In this document: positions 25,149 through 37,291 of the stretch, in pieces
Layout of the letters: each line of letters starts with the position of its first letter
How positions within the stretch are numbered: position 1 is the stretch's first letter
Source: Holtermannia corniformis
Taxonomy: Eukaryota > Basidiomycota > Tremellomycetes > Holtermanniales
Assembly: GCA_001599935.1 (NCBI GenBank)
Contig: BCIJ01000033.1
Span: 62,001 to 126,000, forward strand
Reading direction: 5' to 3'
Length of the DNA stretch: 64,000 nucleotides
Translations under genes and position numbers: made by a program
Notes under the pieces: model-generated
Told to the model about the DNA's origin: nothing
Seen by the model: only the letters and a program-made list of their open reading frames with translations
The model's database searches: none

Positions 25149-26219
25149 TCATACAGCCGTCGCCAGCGCCAGCACAGATACAAGCGCCGCCCGCGTCCAC
25201 AGCGACGCCACCGTTCGCATACCCGCGCTGATCGTCGTGGTAGACTGAGCAGCTACGCTGACAAAGCTGCTGCCGCATTTCGCGTTCACTTGGGTGATTG
25301 CGTTTGCGACCAGGGTCGCGTTGAGGGTCGGGGTCGAGCTCGTTGATGACGCGAGGTGAGAAAGGAGGAGGGCAGAACAGGGAGAGCATGTTGGCGTGGA
25401 GGATCTTGGGAGGCTGCGAGTCGTCAGTTTTGCACGGCGGTTCATCGAGCCACCTCACGCTGTCCCACCGGCCAAGCCCCATAGGTAGCTATCGTCTGCG
25501 CCTCGGACCACGGCATCCACAAAGCAATACCATCCTCCCGTTGGGTCGACCAAACCGGCCGCTTGGCGCATGAGTTCATAGTTGCCGAACCCGCGTTGAG
25601 CCTCGAGTGCGACCGGGTTCGGCTGAGCTTTGGCGATATCGGCTGCGCAATTGGCTTTCGTGTTTAATTTTGCCTTGGCGTCTGCGAACAGGGCGACGCA
25701 GGTCTGTGGGTCTGCCGGCGTCGAAGTGTACGAGAGCAGTGATGTGAGGGTCGTGTAGGATTGATTGGCAATGCTGGAAGAGAGCAGTGATGAGAAGGCG
25801 GACGAGGTGGTGAGCAGGAGGGAGAAGGGAAGGCAGGGCGTGAACGCGTCCGATTTCATCAGATTCGCGAGGTAGAGTAGGCAAGGGGTAGAAAGGGCAT
25901 ACGAGAGCGTCAGGTCAAAGGGGAGTGGGATGGGTTGTGGAGGGCTAGAGGGAGGCGAAGACGGTGCGAGAGGGAGTGAGATTGTCGTCTCGGTACTGGT
26001 ACTGGCTCGCGGGAGCAGCCCAGGCAACGCTAGCCAACTCCAAGAAAGGTCGATTGGGCCGCTTGTCGAGCCTGGCTCCGGATCCTGCTCTGCCGGCAGC
26101 CGATGCCGACCAGCACTTCCCGTAGCCGTCACCAGCGCGTCCCACCGCTCCGTTTCATGGCCCGCTATGCGCTCGACAAACACGAGCGCCGTAAAGACGG
26201 CCCACGTCGCGAGCCGCAT
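25149..26219 (-). CDS. Secreted, probably GPI-anchored protein (cysteine-rich fungal family)
   Basis: Two exons join in phase at about 25460-25420 to give about 340 residues. The N-terminus (MRLATWAVFTALVFVERIAG) is a signal peptide. The C-terminus (RAALVSVLALATAV) is a short hydrophobic tail after a Ser/Thr-rich stretch, the pattern of a GPI-attachment signal. Conserved-looking landmarks are a hydrophobic segment with LLYLANLMKSD, a TCVALFADAKAKLNTKANCA segment, WYCFVDAVVRGADDSYLW, and TPTCSPCSALLL. The spaced cysteines suggest a disulphide-bonded extracellular domain seen in basidiomycete cell-surface proteins of unknown function. No enzymatic motif is visible. Confidence 0.8.
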
Positions 26220-26956
26220 CTCGACAGAGGGTGCTGTCGATCACTGATGGTTCCAAAAGAGGGTCGGTGACTAGAATGTCGATGTCGAGTTCGTTGCGGG
26301 CAAGATGGAGCACGCGGGCAGAGCCAGAACCCTGCCGCACCCGATGAAACGATCAAGCTCGCGCACGGGTGAGCACTGGGTCGATAGGGGTCAGGGCTGG
26401 CTGCCGTGCTGACTCGTTGATTACAGCCGCTGCTGCCGATGCCACCAGACCGTCCGAACGTTCGCAGACAGATTCTCGAACCCGCTGAACGTCCAAAGGT
26501 CTGACCACTCGTCCTCGACTTTCTCGATCTTTGCAGAGGATTTGCAGGAACGATGCAGAGGAACGCGTCGGGGCCAAAACAAGTCAGGGCAGAGCTCGAC
26601 CCCTGTTCCTGAGTGGCACGACGGCGCGCAGATCGTCCGCAAGGTGCTGCGCGCGTAGCTACTTGTTGGCGAGCCGTGGGAACACCGGTGAGCGATCACA
26701 TAAGACGCTAGCAATATACGCGTACGAAAAGGCGTCCAATCCGAAAACGGCCGCTACAGAGACAGCTGCACATGCCTTTCGATCACTTTCGCGCTAGCGA
26801 TCAGCGTTGGTTCTGGCTCGAAGCAGCTGCAACGGGAAGCTCGCAAAGGCAGCTAGGCCGAGCGGAAGCTTTGCGCTAAAGGATGGTGTAGGTTCGGATC
26901 TCAGAGTGCGCCATAGGCGAGCGCTTCGGCGCAATGTTCCATTTGCAGAGCTGTAG
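26220..26956. other. Intergenic gap of about 740 bases
   Basis: This lies between the amidase 3' end and the start of the GPI-type gene, both minus strand. Minus-strand frames near 26353-26714 are open but start without ATG and resemble nothing I know, so I leave them uncalled. Confidence 0.4.
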
Positions 26957-28899
26957 CTAATGTCCGTCTGCGAATGTCCGCCAGTCGTTCGCTCGCTCCC
27001 ATGCACCCGCCAATCGATAGATTGTCTCTTCCGCATAGTAACGGCCGACAATCTGTAGCCCAACAGGCAGCCGCACCGTCGGGTCATGTTCGCCTTTGGG
27101 CGCGAGGAACCCGACGGGGAGCGTGAGCGCCGGGTGGCCCGACTGTACAGCCGGGTCAGTCGGCTGTCGCAGACATGTTCAAGCACGCACAAGATTGAAA
27201 GGGCAGATGTTGAGTGTGATCCCGGCCGTCAACGCCATGTGTTCCGAGGGCGATAGATCGTCTCGCGTCGGGAGCTTGCATGGAAGGTGCGGCAGCGTCG
27301 GCATCACGAGCACGTCGAAGTCTTCTAAAGCTGCATCGTAGGCGTCTCGAAGCTTGCGCGTGAGATTGGTCGCCTTGCCAAGGAGCCGTAAAGGACGTCA
27401 GCCACCGCGGTGATATCTTGTGCCGAAGGAGACATACCGACGCAGGCATGTTTTCGCCTGCCCAGAGGCCGTTGATGAGCGTGTTTGTGACTGCCGGAAA
27501 TAGGTGTTCGAAGCGCTCTTGATCAAGTGGGAGAAGAGCTGACATGGCGTCGTTCAGCGCCAAGCCACGGCGACCGCCAGCGCGGCCCAGCATTGTTTGG
27601 GTGGCACTCAGCCTGCCAACAGTCTAGCAGTACGATTAGCAAGAGGGTTGCGTTGGTTGGACGATGTGCGCTCACAGCCCATAGCGCTGGTGCGGTCCTG
27701 TGCATCGGCACCGACACCTCTTCGACCTCGACTCCCATTTCCGTCCACGTATCCACGGCCCTCCTCACCAGCGTATCGACCCGATGATCACCCGTCGGCT
27801 GTCCGAACCCTTCCTTCAGTACACCGACTTTCAAGCCGCGCACGCCCTCCTCGCCAGCAGCTGCCGCCGCGTAGTCCGGTACGTTTCCGCTCCCAGGGAG
27901 CGGACATCCCGGTAATGCCCGATCATCGATCCCGTCGTAGCCTGCGATGGCAGCTAAGAGGGTTGCGTTGGCACCAACAGTGCGTGTCATGGGGCCTGTA
28001 TGGTCTAGTGTCGGTTCAAGGCTCACGATACCAGTGTACGGAACAAGACCAAACGTTGGCTTGAGCCCAACGAGACCTTGGATCGCACATGGCTTATCGA
28101 CTGGGCGTCAGCACTCTGCAGGACACCGAGTAGGCGCAAGACCCACCGAGCGGATGGAACCACCTTGATCTCCACCAATTGCGCCGTCGACCTCTCCCTT
28201 GGCGACAAGGTAGCCACATCCAGAGCTTGAGCCGCCAGCATGGTACTGCTCGGCATGCACATTCGGAATCGGCCCTATCCACCCATCAGTGCGCATCTCT
28301 CTCAGTAGCAGCGACTCACCCGTCGCAGCCGACCAGGACCCTCCCCAAAGTGAGAGATTCTCGCAAACGGCTTTCCCCGTGATGTGTCCACCAGCTTGCA
28401 AGATCCGCGTGACGACTGTGGCATCTGTGTTGGGCGTCCACGGTCGGATTGCGGTCGTCCCAAGCAAACATGGAACGCCTTTCAACGAGATATTATCCTA
28501 TATGACATCAGCCATCGCACGTAAGTCATCCTCACTACTGCTTCCAACCTTGAGTGCGAGCTTCCAGCCTGCCAGCGATCCCGAGCTATCACGCTGCGTA
28601 TCCTGAACAGAGCATCTCCACGCCCAAGCTCGTCCCGGATTACCGACGACGTCGCCGACTGCGCTTGTGACGTTCTCACGAGGATACCGCGCCTCGTCGA
28701 CAGTCGGCACATAGTCCTCCATCTGAAGCACCTCGTTCCATATCTCCCAGATGCCCGTTAGCAGCCCCGTGTAGTCTTCATGGGCTCGGCTCGTGGGCTC
28801 TTCTATTCTGACCGAAAGTGACGAGAGCGTAGCATCCACCGAAGCTGTCGTTACTGGGTTATCGGAGGATGGCGTGGCGGGGGCAAGGATAGACGACAT
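26957..28899 (-). CDS. Amidase-signature enzyme (acetamidase-like)
   Basis: This amidase-signature hydrolase has about 550 residues, with several short introns. The catalytic Ser-Ser-Lys triad is present: Lys in GWKLALK, the cis-Ser in the GGSSSGCG glycine-serine motif, and the nucleophile Ser in GGDQGGSIR. Other landmarks are the N-terminus MSSILAPATPSSDNPVTTAS, ILQAGGHITGKAVCENLSLW, LEPTLDHTGPMTRTVGANA and the C-terminal GLQIVGRYYAEETIYRLAGA, typical of the family. Members release ammonia from amides, but substrate range cannot be read from sequence; acetamidase and indole-acetamide hydrolase are both possible. It is divergent from the gene at 29257. The ATG at 28899 is well placed. Confidence 0.9.
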
Positions 28900-29256
28900 T
28901 ACAAGTAAACAAGGTAGATGCAGATGACATTCGACAGCAGAAATAGCTGTGTTCGCTATCGTTCGCGAGCGTCGGCATGCCCGGAATCACAGCGGAAAGG
29001 ACCGAGCAGCGTGGTCAGCACGTGTTCATAGTGCAGTTCACACGTGGCAGCCGCGCGAGTGACTTTCCTCGTCCTTGGCCTGCAGCTGCCGTCTGCGGCC
29101 AGGACAGCGAGCACTGACATTGGACAACAACCACTGCACATGCGGGTAGCTCTCCAGCAGTACTCATACTGTAGGACCTCCTGGGATACACGTCTGGGCG
29201 AGAAAACGACAGTCGTGGCATGACCAACGCCTGATCGGAGCGTAGATCACCAAACA
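28900..29256. promoter_or_regulatory. Divergent amidase / coiled-coil gene promoter
   Basis: About 355 bases separate the two start codons. I see no obvious motif and no supported exon. Confidence 0.4.
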
Positions 29257-31362
29257 TGGACGTGCGCGCTCAACCTCCTTTTCACGAAATGGGAGCTGCA
29301 GCGTATGAAGAGGTTGGCCAAGACGCGTTCCCGAGAGAGCAGGTACTCGAAGACGAGGTGCGTCTTACGCTCGTGTCGAAGGCGTAGATTTGCCACCCAC
29401 TGACGCCTGGCAGATCACCCTGCTCAAGCTGCAGAACCACCACCTCAACACGCGATTGATCGATCATGTCCAGATCGAGTGTGCGCGAACAGAGCAAATA
29501 GCGACTGTCGTTGGCGAGAATGAAGTCTTGCGGGAAGAACTAGCGGGGTTGATGGAAACGATCGAGCGGCTAGAGCAGGGCGGCGGTGGGTGTTGATCAA
29601 GTGACGCATACATCTCTGATCATACCACTGTAGGATTGCGACTTTCCCCTGCCCTGCCAGAAACATATTCTCATGGCCTACCCGTCAGGCGCTCTCCCTC
29701 TCCTTCGACCATGACCCAACGCGCTCCATCACCCATGACCTACTCGCGTCCCAACTCGGCATTCGCACGTCGTACACACCAGCGTGCGCCATCCTATACT
29801 GTAGCTGAGAGACCCCAAACGAGCCTCGGGCACACTGCACCCCTCAGGACGCGTAGTTCCTCTCCAAACTCCAACCGCCATCAAGTCGCTGTGCGTGCCG
29901 AGTCACCAACGATTGAGTCCAATGTCGACAACCTTCATCCATGTTTCGAGTCTCCCCCTCCCAGTGCGGGAGTCTCCGTGAATCTCTTCCCACCGACACC
30001 TATACCACCACCCCGCGCCAGTGCAAAGGCTCAGCGACCACGAATTGCGCCGCTCAACCTCGTGTTGGCTTCACTCTCAGACCAGCGTTCGCCAACACCA
30101 ACAAGTGAGACAACATGGAGGCCACGCACGTCGTTTCTGTCATCATCGGAGCGCCTACCGATCTCATCTTCGTCACGGGCAGTACATTCTGCTCGAGACG
30201 TTGGCGGATTCCACCACCAGAAAGCTCGCACCGATTCAAGGGGCTTGCTGCCAAGTCCTGCGTTCCCAGCCCACGGCGAGCATGCACAGTCCCCGACCCT
30301 ACATGGAGAATGGGATGATGACGAGCCCGATAGCGCTGATGTGCATCTCGACGGGCTGCTTGAGCAACTTGGACGCCGAGAGCGATCGGGAAACACTATG
30401 GACGTTCACAATCGGTCCTCATGGGGCAGGGATTGCCGCGAGGTAGCTGCGTGGCCTCCAGACGAGCATGGTGCTCGTCCGTCGATTGCGATGGCAAGAC
30501 GAGCACCTGACGTCCAGTCGGAACGCGACGAGGCCCAGTCACCCGTCATCCGGCTCAGCCCACTGAGCAGCGAGCGCCTCGTCAGTCGACCGACTTCCTC
30601 CCCTTCAACTCCACACAAAGAACCCTACTCTTCCTCCACTACCTCCTTATCCCCACCGTCGTCCTCCACCGACACAGACTCGGCCTCGGAAGTAGACCAC
30701 CTTATCGAAGTCTCATGCAGCAAGTCGAATCCAGACGCAAAGACCCATGGACATGCCAGACGCGAATCAAACCTGCCCGAGCCGCAGGACATGATTTTCC
30801 ACTTGGCGCAGATGATGAGGTTGGAGAGGAAGGCACGTGAAGAGGAACGCGAGCGCTGGGCATTACAGGTAAGTTGTGATTCTAAGCATAGCGAATGGCG
30901 CGCTGCTGAATTTGTATGCAGATCAAAGCTCTGGAGGAGCGCATAGCTGATCTAGCGGCCGCGCAGGCTGTGAGCAACGCGGCTTCAGCCGAAATCCATG
31001 AGCGCATGGTGCAAGACGAGACAACCGAAATGACTAGCAATGACAGCGAGCCTACCTATCACCCTGAAGAGGTCGAAGAGGAGGGGTTTTTGAGCGAGGA
31101 AGTCAGTACCAACAGCACTCCATCCGTCAGCGACTCACCTCTTGGGCAGCTTGCGTACCCTCCGGCATACGACTTTCTCAAGCCGTGGACATATCCATTA
31201 CAGTAGTGAGTCCCCGATAGACAAAACTGGGCGCACACTGACGCACTCAGTGACTCCATCTTAGTGGACCTTGACTCTCGGCTCGCCTCTCTAGATGAAC
31301 AGCGCGAGGGTCTGCGCCGCGAACGACAGCTGTTTCAGGCACTCGGGAGCTCTCATCACTAG
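29257..31362 (+). CDS. Coiled-coil, Ser/Pro-rich protein of unknown function
   Basis: Five exons join in phase from ATG 29257 (MDVRAQPPFHEMGAAAYEEV) to the stop at 31362, giving roughly 620 residues. An N-terminal coiled coil is built from LKLQNHHLNTRLIDHVQIEC and EVLREELAGLMETIERLEQ. A long disordered middle is rich in Ser, Pro and Arg (RRSPSPSTMTQRAPSPMTYS). A second coiled coil comprises AQMMRLERKAREEERERWAL and KALEERIADLAAAQAVS, and a third the C-terminal DLDSRLASLDEQREGLRRER. This architecture is common in cytoskeletal or polarity scaffolds, but I recognise no specific family. The stop lies 96 bases from the stop of the convergent MFS gene. Confidence 0.8.
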
Positions 31363-31457
31363 GCATACCTTCATGACCATCACGACTGATGCACGGAATG
31401 ATAATGTTCCCATTGCCATGCTTCACATCTATGTTCTATGATACCCGTTCATGTCGC

Positions 31458-33298
31458 TCATCGTGACTCGACGTCCTGACTCACCCGCGACTCGACCAGC
31501 AAGGGCGTCGTCTCGTCGACTTTCTCCTTGCGATCTTGTAGCTCGCGTTGCATGCTCCTGAGTAGAGGTACGGGCAGTAGAGTGAGCGCGAAAAGAGCTA
31601 TCCACGCAGTCTGGCGGCCGAGCGTGCCGGCCTCGTACTTGGTTGACAGACCAAAAAGTGCACTGTGGCTGTCAGCATTCAACAAGTAGGCGACAAAGCT
31701 TCTTACCCAAAGGCGATCGGTCCAATTGCACGGCCAACAGCCTGTTATTGCGTCAGCTGAACACGCTCGTCATGATACAGCTAGACTAACACCGAGCATG
31801 ATAAGATACGCGTTGGATGAAGCCAGATGTTGTGGATCTGACAATTCCATCACCAGCAAGTCGTAGAACCTGAGACGGGTCGGTAAGCGAAGCGCCGGTG
31901 ATCCCTGGTGAACTCACGCCCAACAGGACCCGGCACAGACTCGCAAGGTGACCAGCACCAGCAAGCCCACTGGTAGGAACTTGGGGCAAACCCTCGCAAT
32001 GTAGACAACCACGACGAACACGGGCGACAGCAATGGCCATATTTTCTTCAGCTTGATCAAGGCTTCGATCCGGCCATAGCGCTTGTCGAGGTTGCGCATG
32101 ATCGCTGGCGCCAGAAACATGTAGATTGTACCTTGGATGCCGACAATCCACGCGGTCGCTCGCAGCTGATGTGTGTGTCAGAATTCAACCTGGGTCTAGT
32201 ATCACGACATACGGTGAGACCGAGCCCGCCATGGCTTACCGGTACCACAGTAACCAGGGTCACCGCGGCGTTGAGAGCAAAGTCTGATGCTTGACTGACT
32301 ACGTGACATGAGCCATGCGATGTCAGACTAGGGACGACGTACCAAGAAACGCCAGCAGTAGCTTTAGTAGTCCGGGTTGTCGAAGCGCGTGTCGGTTCCC
32401 GCTTTTCTCTTGCGAGCGCACTAGATTGGCGGGTCGGGACTGCACGCAATCAGAAGTCTGCAGCCAAACAATCGTGGCGTACCTCTTTTGTATATCTCAG
32501 TGAGAGAAGGAAGCCGACAAGTGGAAATGTTGCAGCACATAGGCAAGGCAGCCAGTAGGGTCGTGCGCGGAATACTCGTAGTTGACCGAGGAATGGTATC
32601 CGATCAGCCGGCTCAGCGAGGGCGCCGCCGATGAAGACTCTGCTTGCGTCAGCTACTTCGTCACTGTACGTCTCCAAGCTGCCCACCCGACAAGTGACCC
32701 TGTTGTACCAGCCGGCACAAAGATGCTGAACATGCGAATCCGGTTGTGCTCGTTTGACACTTCCGCCAGCATCGTCTTGCTGATCTGGCGCATGGCATTA
32801 ATCCCGCCTGTCGAGCCGGTCAGGTGTCCTATCGACGATACAGAAGGGAGACGAAAACATACTCAATATCCTCCACATGATGACGAGCGCCGGAGACGAG
32901 GCGGTTCCCAAACAGGCGCAAGTGAGACTCAGCCACAGGAGGGTGCCAGTGAACACCGGCCGGCGACCCCAGTTGTCACATATCCGTGCCAGCGGAAGCG
33001 CGAAGATCCCTTCAGTGACCATCATTGCGCTTTCCTGAAGCAGTCAGTGCGGGAACAGCGCTGTGTACAGAGTCGACTGACCGCCATGCCAGTGTAGAGG
33101 GATAAAGTTGCTGGGTCAAGCCCGAACGAGGCAAACATCGAGGCCAGAAACGGAAAGGGGCAGACTGCGACCACCGCTGAACGCGCGTCAGTGTGACCGA
33201 CGAGGGCATGTCGAGAAAGACTGACTTTCAGAGATGCGCCCGATCACCAGAGGCAAGAATGCTCCCCATGGGATCGCCGCCGGATCCTCCACAGCCAT
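31458..33298 (-). CDS. MFS transporter, tandem copy A
   Basis: This is a multi-exon major facilitator superfamily protein. It starts MAVEDPAAIPWGAFLPLVIG at 33298. The loop 2-3 motif reads FALPLARICDNWGRRPVF, followed by LVIMWRILS. Several further hydrophobic segments lead to the last helix, TAWIALFALTLLPVPLLRSM. The cytosolic tail holds DETTPLL, an acidic dileucine signal of the type that directs fungal proteins to the vacuole or endosome. Its closest relative in the window is the neighbouring gene at 33607-35424, with which it shares start, motif and tail. The sequence style fits the drug/metabolite-proton antiporter (ZIFL-like) branch, but the substrate is unknown. Middle exon junctions were not all resolved. 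Confidence 0.85.
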
Positions 33299-33606
33299 GA
33301 TGTTTGATCCAGTCTTGTCTACGTATCAGCATTCAGCCTATTCATATTACTCCCCACTAGAGCGACGTACACGGAACAATGCAAGGTTGGGTGAAAGGAG
33401 CTTAGTGACGGGGCATCCTAAAGGACACTCGGCTGGTACGAAACACCTTTTGCCTGATGGGACAAAGGTGATGCATACCCGTGAGCGGGCCAACTACCGC
33501 CGAGGAGAGTGTACTGTCGATAGCATGTCGCATTTCGTCAACGAGCCACACATGATCAAAAAGCCTGTAAAGATACATACTCGTATGAGTTTGCTGGCAA
33601 CGACTA
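33299..33606. promoter_or_regulatory. Spacer between the tandem MFS genes
   Basis: About 310 bases, presumably holding the terminator of copy B and the promoter of copy A. No other feature seen. Confidence 0.4.
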
Positions 33607-35424
33607 TTACGCCGTCTCGTCCTCGGTATGTCCACTAGCTGCGGGCAATAAAGGTGTTCGCTCGTCGACTGCCTTCTCTGCTCTTGGCATGTCGCGCTTC
33701 ATTCGCCGCAGGAGCGGTAGGGGAAGTAGACTTGCAATAAACATGGTGATCCATGGCCACTGTGCACCGAGCGTCCCGGGCGCATGACGGGTCGCGACGC
33801 CGAACAGTAAGCTATGCCAGAGTGAACACAGCTCCATGTAGGCTTGCACAACCCACCCGATCCCGAACGGCCCTGCGGCACGCCCCACGGACTGGCGGGG
33901 ATCAGTTGGCATCCGCCGATATGTCGTGGGATGAACGCACCCCCATGATGACAAAATAAGCATTAGAAGCAGCCAGATGCTCTGGGCTAGAGAGCTCAAC
34001 AACCAGCATATCGTAAAACCTACGCCAGAGGTCAGCTGCTAACAGACTCGCGATTGGCACTCACGCCCAGCAAGAGGCAGCAATGACCCGAACCGCAACG
34101 AGGATTGCAAAGCCTAAAGGCAGCAGAGTGCGGTGCGTTCGAGCAATCCAGATGATTCCCATGAAAACGGGGGCGAGCAGCGGCCACGCCCACCTGAGTG
34201 AACCCAGCCCATTGACCGTGCCCCTGCGCTTGTGGAGGTAGCGCATCAGGGTCGGCGCTACGAGCATGTAAACTAGACTCTGAGCGCCGAGAATGCATGC
34301 GATTGTGTGCAGCTGCATACGTCAGCGAGCTGAAGCTCTTGCACTGCCCCACTGACGGATAGACCGAGACCACCGTGCTGCACCGAGATGGTGGCGATCA
34401 GCGTGGTGGCCGAGGTGGATCCCATCTCAACTGCCTGGCTGGCTACATAAGTGAGCTGTCGCAGCTGCCGAGGCGGAATGACCAACGTACCAGCGAATGC
34501 AAGCATCATCGAAGCCATGCCGGGTTGGAAGAATGCCGAGGACTTTCGGTGTTCCGGTGAGCTCGTACTCTCACAGAACTTCTTGGTCTGCCAAACATGA
34601 GTCGATTGTAGTCTTCGGATCCTCGCTCACCTCTTTCGAGAACATGAGGGCCATCACGAAGCCAACAAGAGGCAAGACGGCTGTCACCAAGCAGGGCAGC
34701 AGGTACGGTCTCTTGTGGAAAAGCATGACATCACCCAAAATGGGTATCTGTCCTTCTGGCTCCGAGAGTGCCCCCCCAACCGCCGTGCTGTCGGATGTAA
34801 GCCTCGTAAGGATCCAGTATAGGAGACTGACGCCACCAACGCCGCCAGCGTCGTCGTCGGCACAAAGATGCTGAATATTCGGACTCGATTATGCTCATTC
34901 GACATTTCCGCGAGCATAGTCTTACCCAGTTGCCGCATTACATTGAGACCACCTGCCAGTCAGTGACACGGCCGCCGCGTTCGTGCAGCTTACCGAGAAT
35001 ACGCCAGAAGATAACCATAGCTGGACTCGTAGCCGTCCCGAGTCCAGCACAAGTGACGCATAACCAGAACATGTTCATGATAAACAGCGGGCGTCGGCCC
35101 CAGCGATCGCTCATGCGAGCCACGGGTAAGGCAAACAGACCTTCAGTTACGATCATGGCGCTCTCCTGTGGCCGTGAGCGTCGTGGACGTGCCGACCACC
35201 GAGCGGCGACGCACAGCCACACCGGTATAGAATGACAGTGCTGCTGGCTCAAGGTTGAACGACTTCATCATAGAAGGCAAGAATGGGAATGGGCAGACCA
35301 CGACCGCAACTGGGAGTGTTCAGCATTGCTAGCGCACGTACTCGGTTTACGCACCACCCGACATTCTGCCGAGAATCACTGGGATGAAGGGTTTCCATGG
35401 GATTGCTGCTGAGTCCTGCGACAT
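33607..35424 (-). CDS. MFS transporter, tandem copy B
   Basis: This paralogue of the downstream gene begins MSQDSAAIPWKPFIPVILGR at 35424. It shares the loop motif (FALPVARMSDRWGRRPLF), MVIFWRILG, VMRQLGKTMLAEMSNEHNRV, AHRTLLPLGFAI-type hydrophobic segments and the tail helix PWITMFIASLLPLPLLRRMK. The tail has DERTPLL, again an acidic dileucine signal. The two genes lie head to tail on the same strand about 310 bases apart, as expected of a tandem duplication, yet protein divergence is considerable, so the duplication is not recent. The exon in the middle (near 34800-34560) was not fully resolved. Substrate unknown. Confidence 0.85.
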
Positions 35425-35827
35425 TTTGTTTTCGTTGGACAGGTCGCAGCCTGACTTCACTCGAGTTCGGATGCAAGCGAGTTATACCCTGGACGAGATG
35501 TGGAGCTCGCTGTCGATGGCTGTAGAGACGGATAAGAGCCCTTTTTGTAGTATAGAGTAGTGCATCACCGAGCTGCCTGCTGCAGCTGCAGGTCGGCGGT
35601 ATCATGACAAAGGAACCCACAGGACGCCGACGCCAGCAAGACACTCGGCAAGGTGAAACATTTGCTATAGACGCTAGCATCCGCGTAGCAATGTCATGCT
35701 AGCGAGCCCGGTAGTGTCACTCGCAAGCCTTCATCGCAAAAGCTTGGCGGGGACCACGAGCTGTCTAGTGACCGCTAGAGCGTAGACGAGTAGACTCGTA
35801 CTACGCTCAATCTCAGATCTAGACCTA
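35425..35827. other. Intergenic gap upstream of MFS copy B
   Basis: About 400 bases between the MFS start and the stop of the next minus-strand gene. No feature seen. Confidence 0.4.
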
Positions 35828-36744
35828 TCACGCCTCTGCTGCCGCGGCCTTTTTGCGCTTTTCCCGCTCTTTCTGCTTTGCCTTTTCCAGTTCCTGTTTC
35901 GTCTTCTCCTTGAGCTTGTCGCGCTCCTGCTTCTCCTTCTCCTTGAGCTTCTTCTCCTTTTCGCGCCTCTCCTGCTCTTTGGCCTTTTCCTTGTCCCTCT
36001 TCTCCTTTTCCTTTTTCGCCTTTGCAGCGGCCTCTTTGGCTTTCGCGTCGTTGACTTTGATCTCGCGCGCTTCCGCTTCAGCGCGTTCCTTCATCAGCGC
36101 CGTCTTCTCGGGTAGCTTTAGCTCGTCAGCATCCGCCCACCACGCTTACACCACGTCCGCTCACCAGGATCTGCCGTCCATACCATGGGCCGCCTAGGAT
36201 GACGAGCCCGACCGTCTTCCAGATCTCGTATACCCAAGCCCAGGCCGGTCGCACGATCCCGATCCAACCGCCAAGCATGCCGAGGACAGTATAGACTACC
36301 CAGTACAGCTGCCATTGAGCCGCGTCTTTCGCTTTGGGACCGAGTGCGATGGAACGCACCGTGTTCTGTAATGGGATCAAGAGGGTGATTGAGGCGCCGA
36401 GATGCGACGTGATTTGAGGCGGGAGGGAGATGAGCAGCGTCAAGAGCGTTGCGCCGATGACGAGTAGCATTGGGATCAGCGTGGTCCCGATCCCCGCTTC
36501 GCCCGATTGTAACACGAGCGAGCCGAGCCATCCCCCGTGGGATTTGAGCTGTAGCTCGTCAGCTGGCGACCGGGATCGTCTCTGGGCTCACAGAGTCTTT
36601 CAGCATGGTCTGCCATAGCTCGGCATCAATCTCTTCCACTGATCGCTCCTTGGCGGGCTTGTCGCTGGCCTTGGCCTTGGCCTTTTCCTTTTCCTTTCCG
36701 CTTCGGTCCTTGCCATCCCGAGTCTTGGGTCTTTCCTCGGGCAT
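35828..36744 (-). CDS. Multi-pass membrane protein with TB2/DP1/HVA22-like core and a highly charged tail
   Basis: Exons join from ATG 36744 (MPEERPKTRDGKDRSGKEKE) through a basic/acidic N-terminus to a hydrophobic core (TTLIPMLLVIGATLLTLLIS; LIPLQNTVRSIALGPKAKDA; WQLYWVVYTVLGMLGGWIG). The pattern of a polar loop followed by W-x-YWVVY resembles the TB2/DP1/HVA22 (REEP/Yop1) family that shapes tubular ER, though the match is partial. The last exon (36094-35828) encodes about 88 residues that are almost entirely Lys, Glu, Ala and Arg, a probable long single alpha-helix. The start codon is about 140 bases from the hAT insertion, so the transposon sits in or next to its promoter. Confidence 0.65.
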
Positions 36745-36883
36745 GACTGCAGCTCGTGCACTGCAGCAACCACCCACAGGCCGAACGGTCTCCAACGAGA
36801 AAGGATTTCAACAAAGGAGGTGTCAGGATACACGAGCACAGTCAACAGCACTATAAGGATACATCCCAACACCCAAGATCTAC

Positions 36884-36891
36884 GTCTAGAC
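36884..36891. repeat. hAT target-site duplication, left copy (GTCTAGAC)
   Basis: These eight bases directly flank the left terminal inverted repeat and are repeated exactly at 41533-41540. The length and the nTnnnnAn pattern are those of hAT insertions. Confidence 0.97.
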
Positions 36892-36915
36892 CAAAGATGT
36901 TAGCCCGTCATCGGG
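36892..36915 (+). repeat. hAT left terminal inverted repeat (24 bp)
   Basis: The repeat starts CAAAGATGTTAGCC and ends CATCGGG. It is the exact reverse complement of 41509-41532. The first five bases fit the YARNG pattern of hAT ends. Confidence 0.97.
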
Positions 36916-37062
36916 AAATCTGATTACGTAAGCCGTTACGGGCAATTTACGGGCCCCGTCGCCCGTAATTTACGGGCAAATCCCATAAGTCCTTACGGGG
37001 CCCGTAACCCGTAAAGGGTCTAACGCTCATTTACGGGCGAGTTTACGGGTCTTACGGGCGAG
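36916..37062 (+). repeat. Left subterminal TTACGGG/CCCGTAA array
   Basis: About 11 copies of ACGGG or its complement occur in under 150 bases, mostly as TTACGGG, in both orientations. They are probable transposase-binding sites. Confidence 0.85.
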
Positions 37063-37291
37063 CTTTTTTTTTAAACGCAGCAAACCGTCCTGGTTCTCTG
37101 TAGAGCCATTGGGGCTACTCTCAACATCATTTACGTCCACCGTCTTGTCCGGGTTGGCTTGCCCATTGGCCCGTAAAGGCTCTGTGCAGTATTGCCGCGA
37201 AACGCCGTGGCTGGGGGTTAAGCCTCAAGCCTCGTACTACGGCATCTTGATCGTCATCTTTGCCGTCTACAACCACCCAGGCCTTGTCAGA

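Noticed and set aside
26353..26714. Minus-strand frames between the GPI-type gene and the amidase
   Set aside because: Open for about 75-95 codons in two overlapping frames, but without ATG starts or recognisable features; high GC makes such frames common here.
36916..37062. TTACGGG arrays as telomere-like repeats
   Set aside because: They resemble TTAGGG-type repeats but contain C, run in both orientations, and sit inside clear transposon ends.
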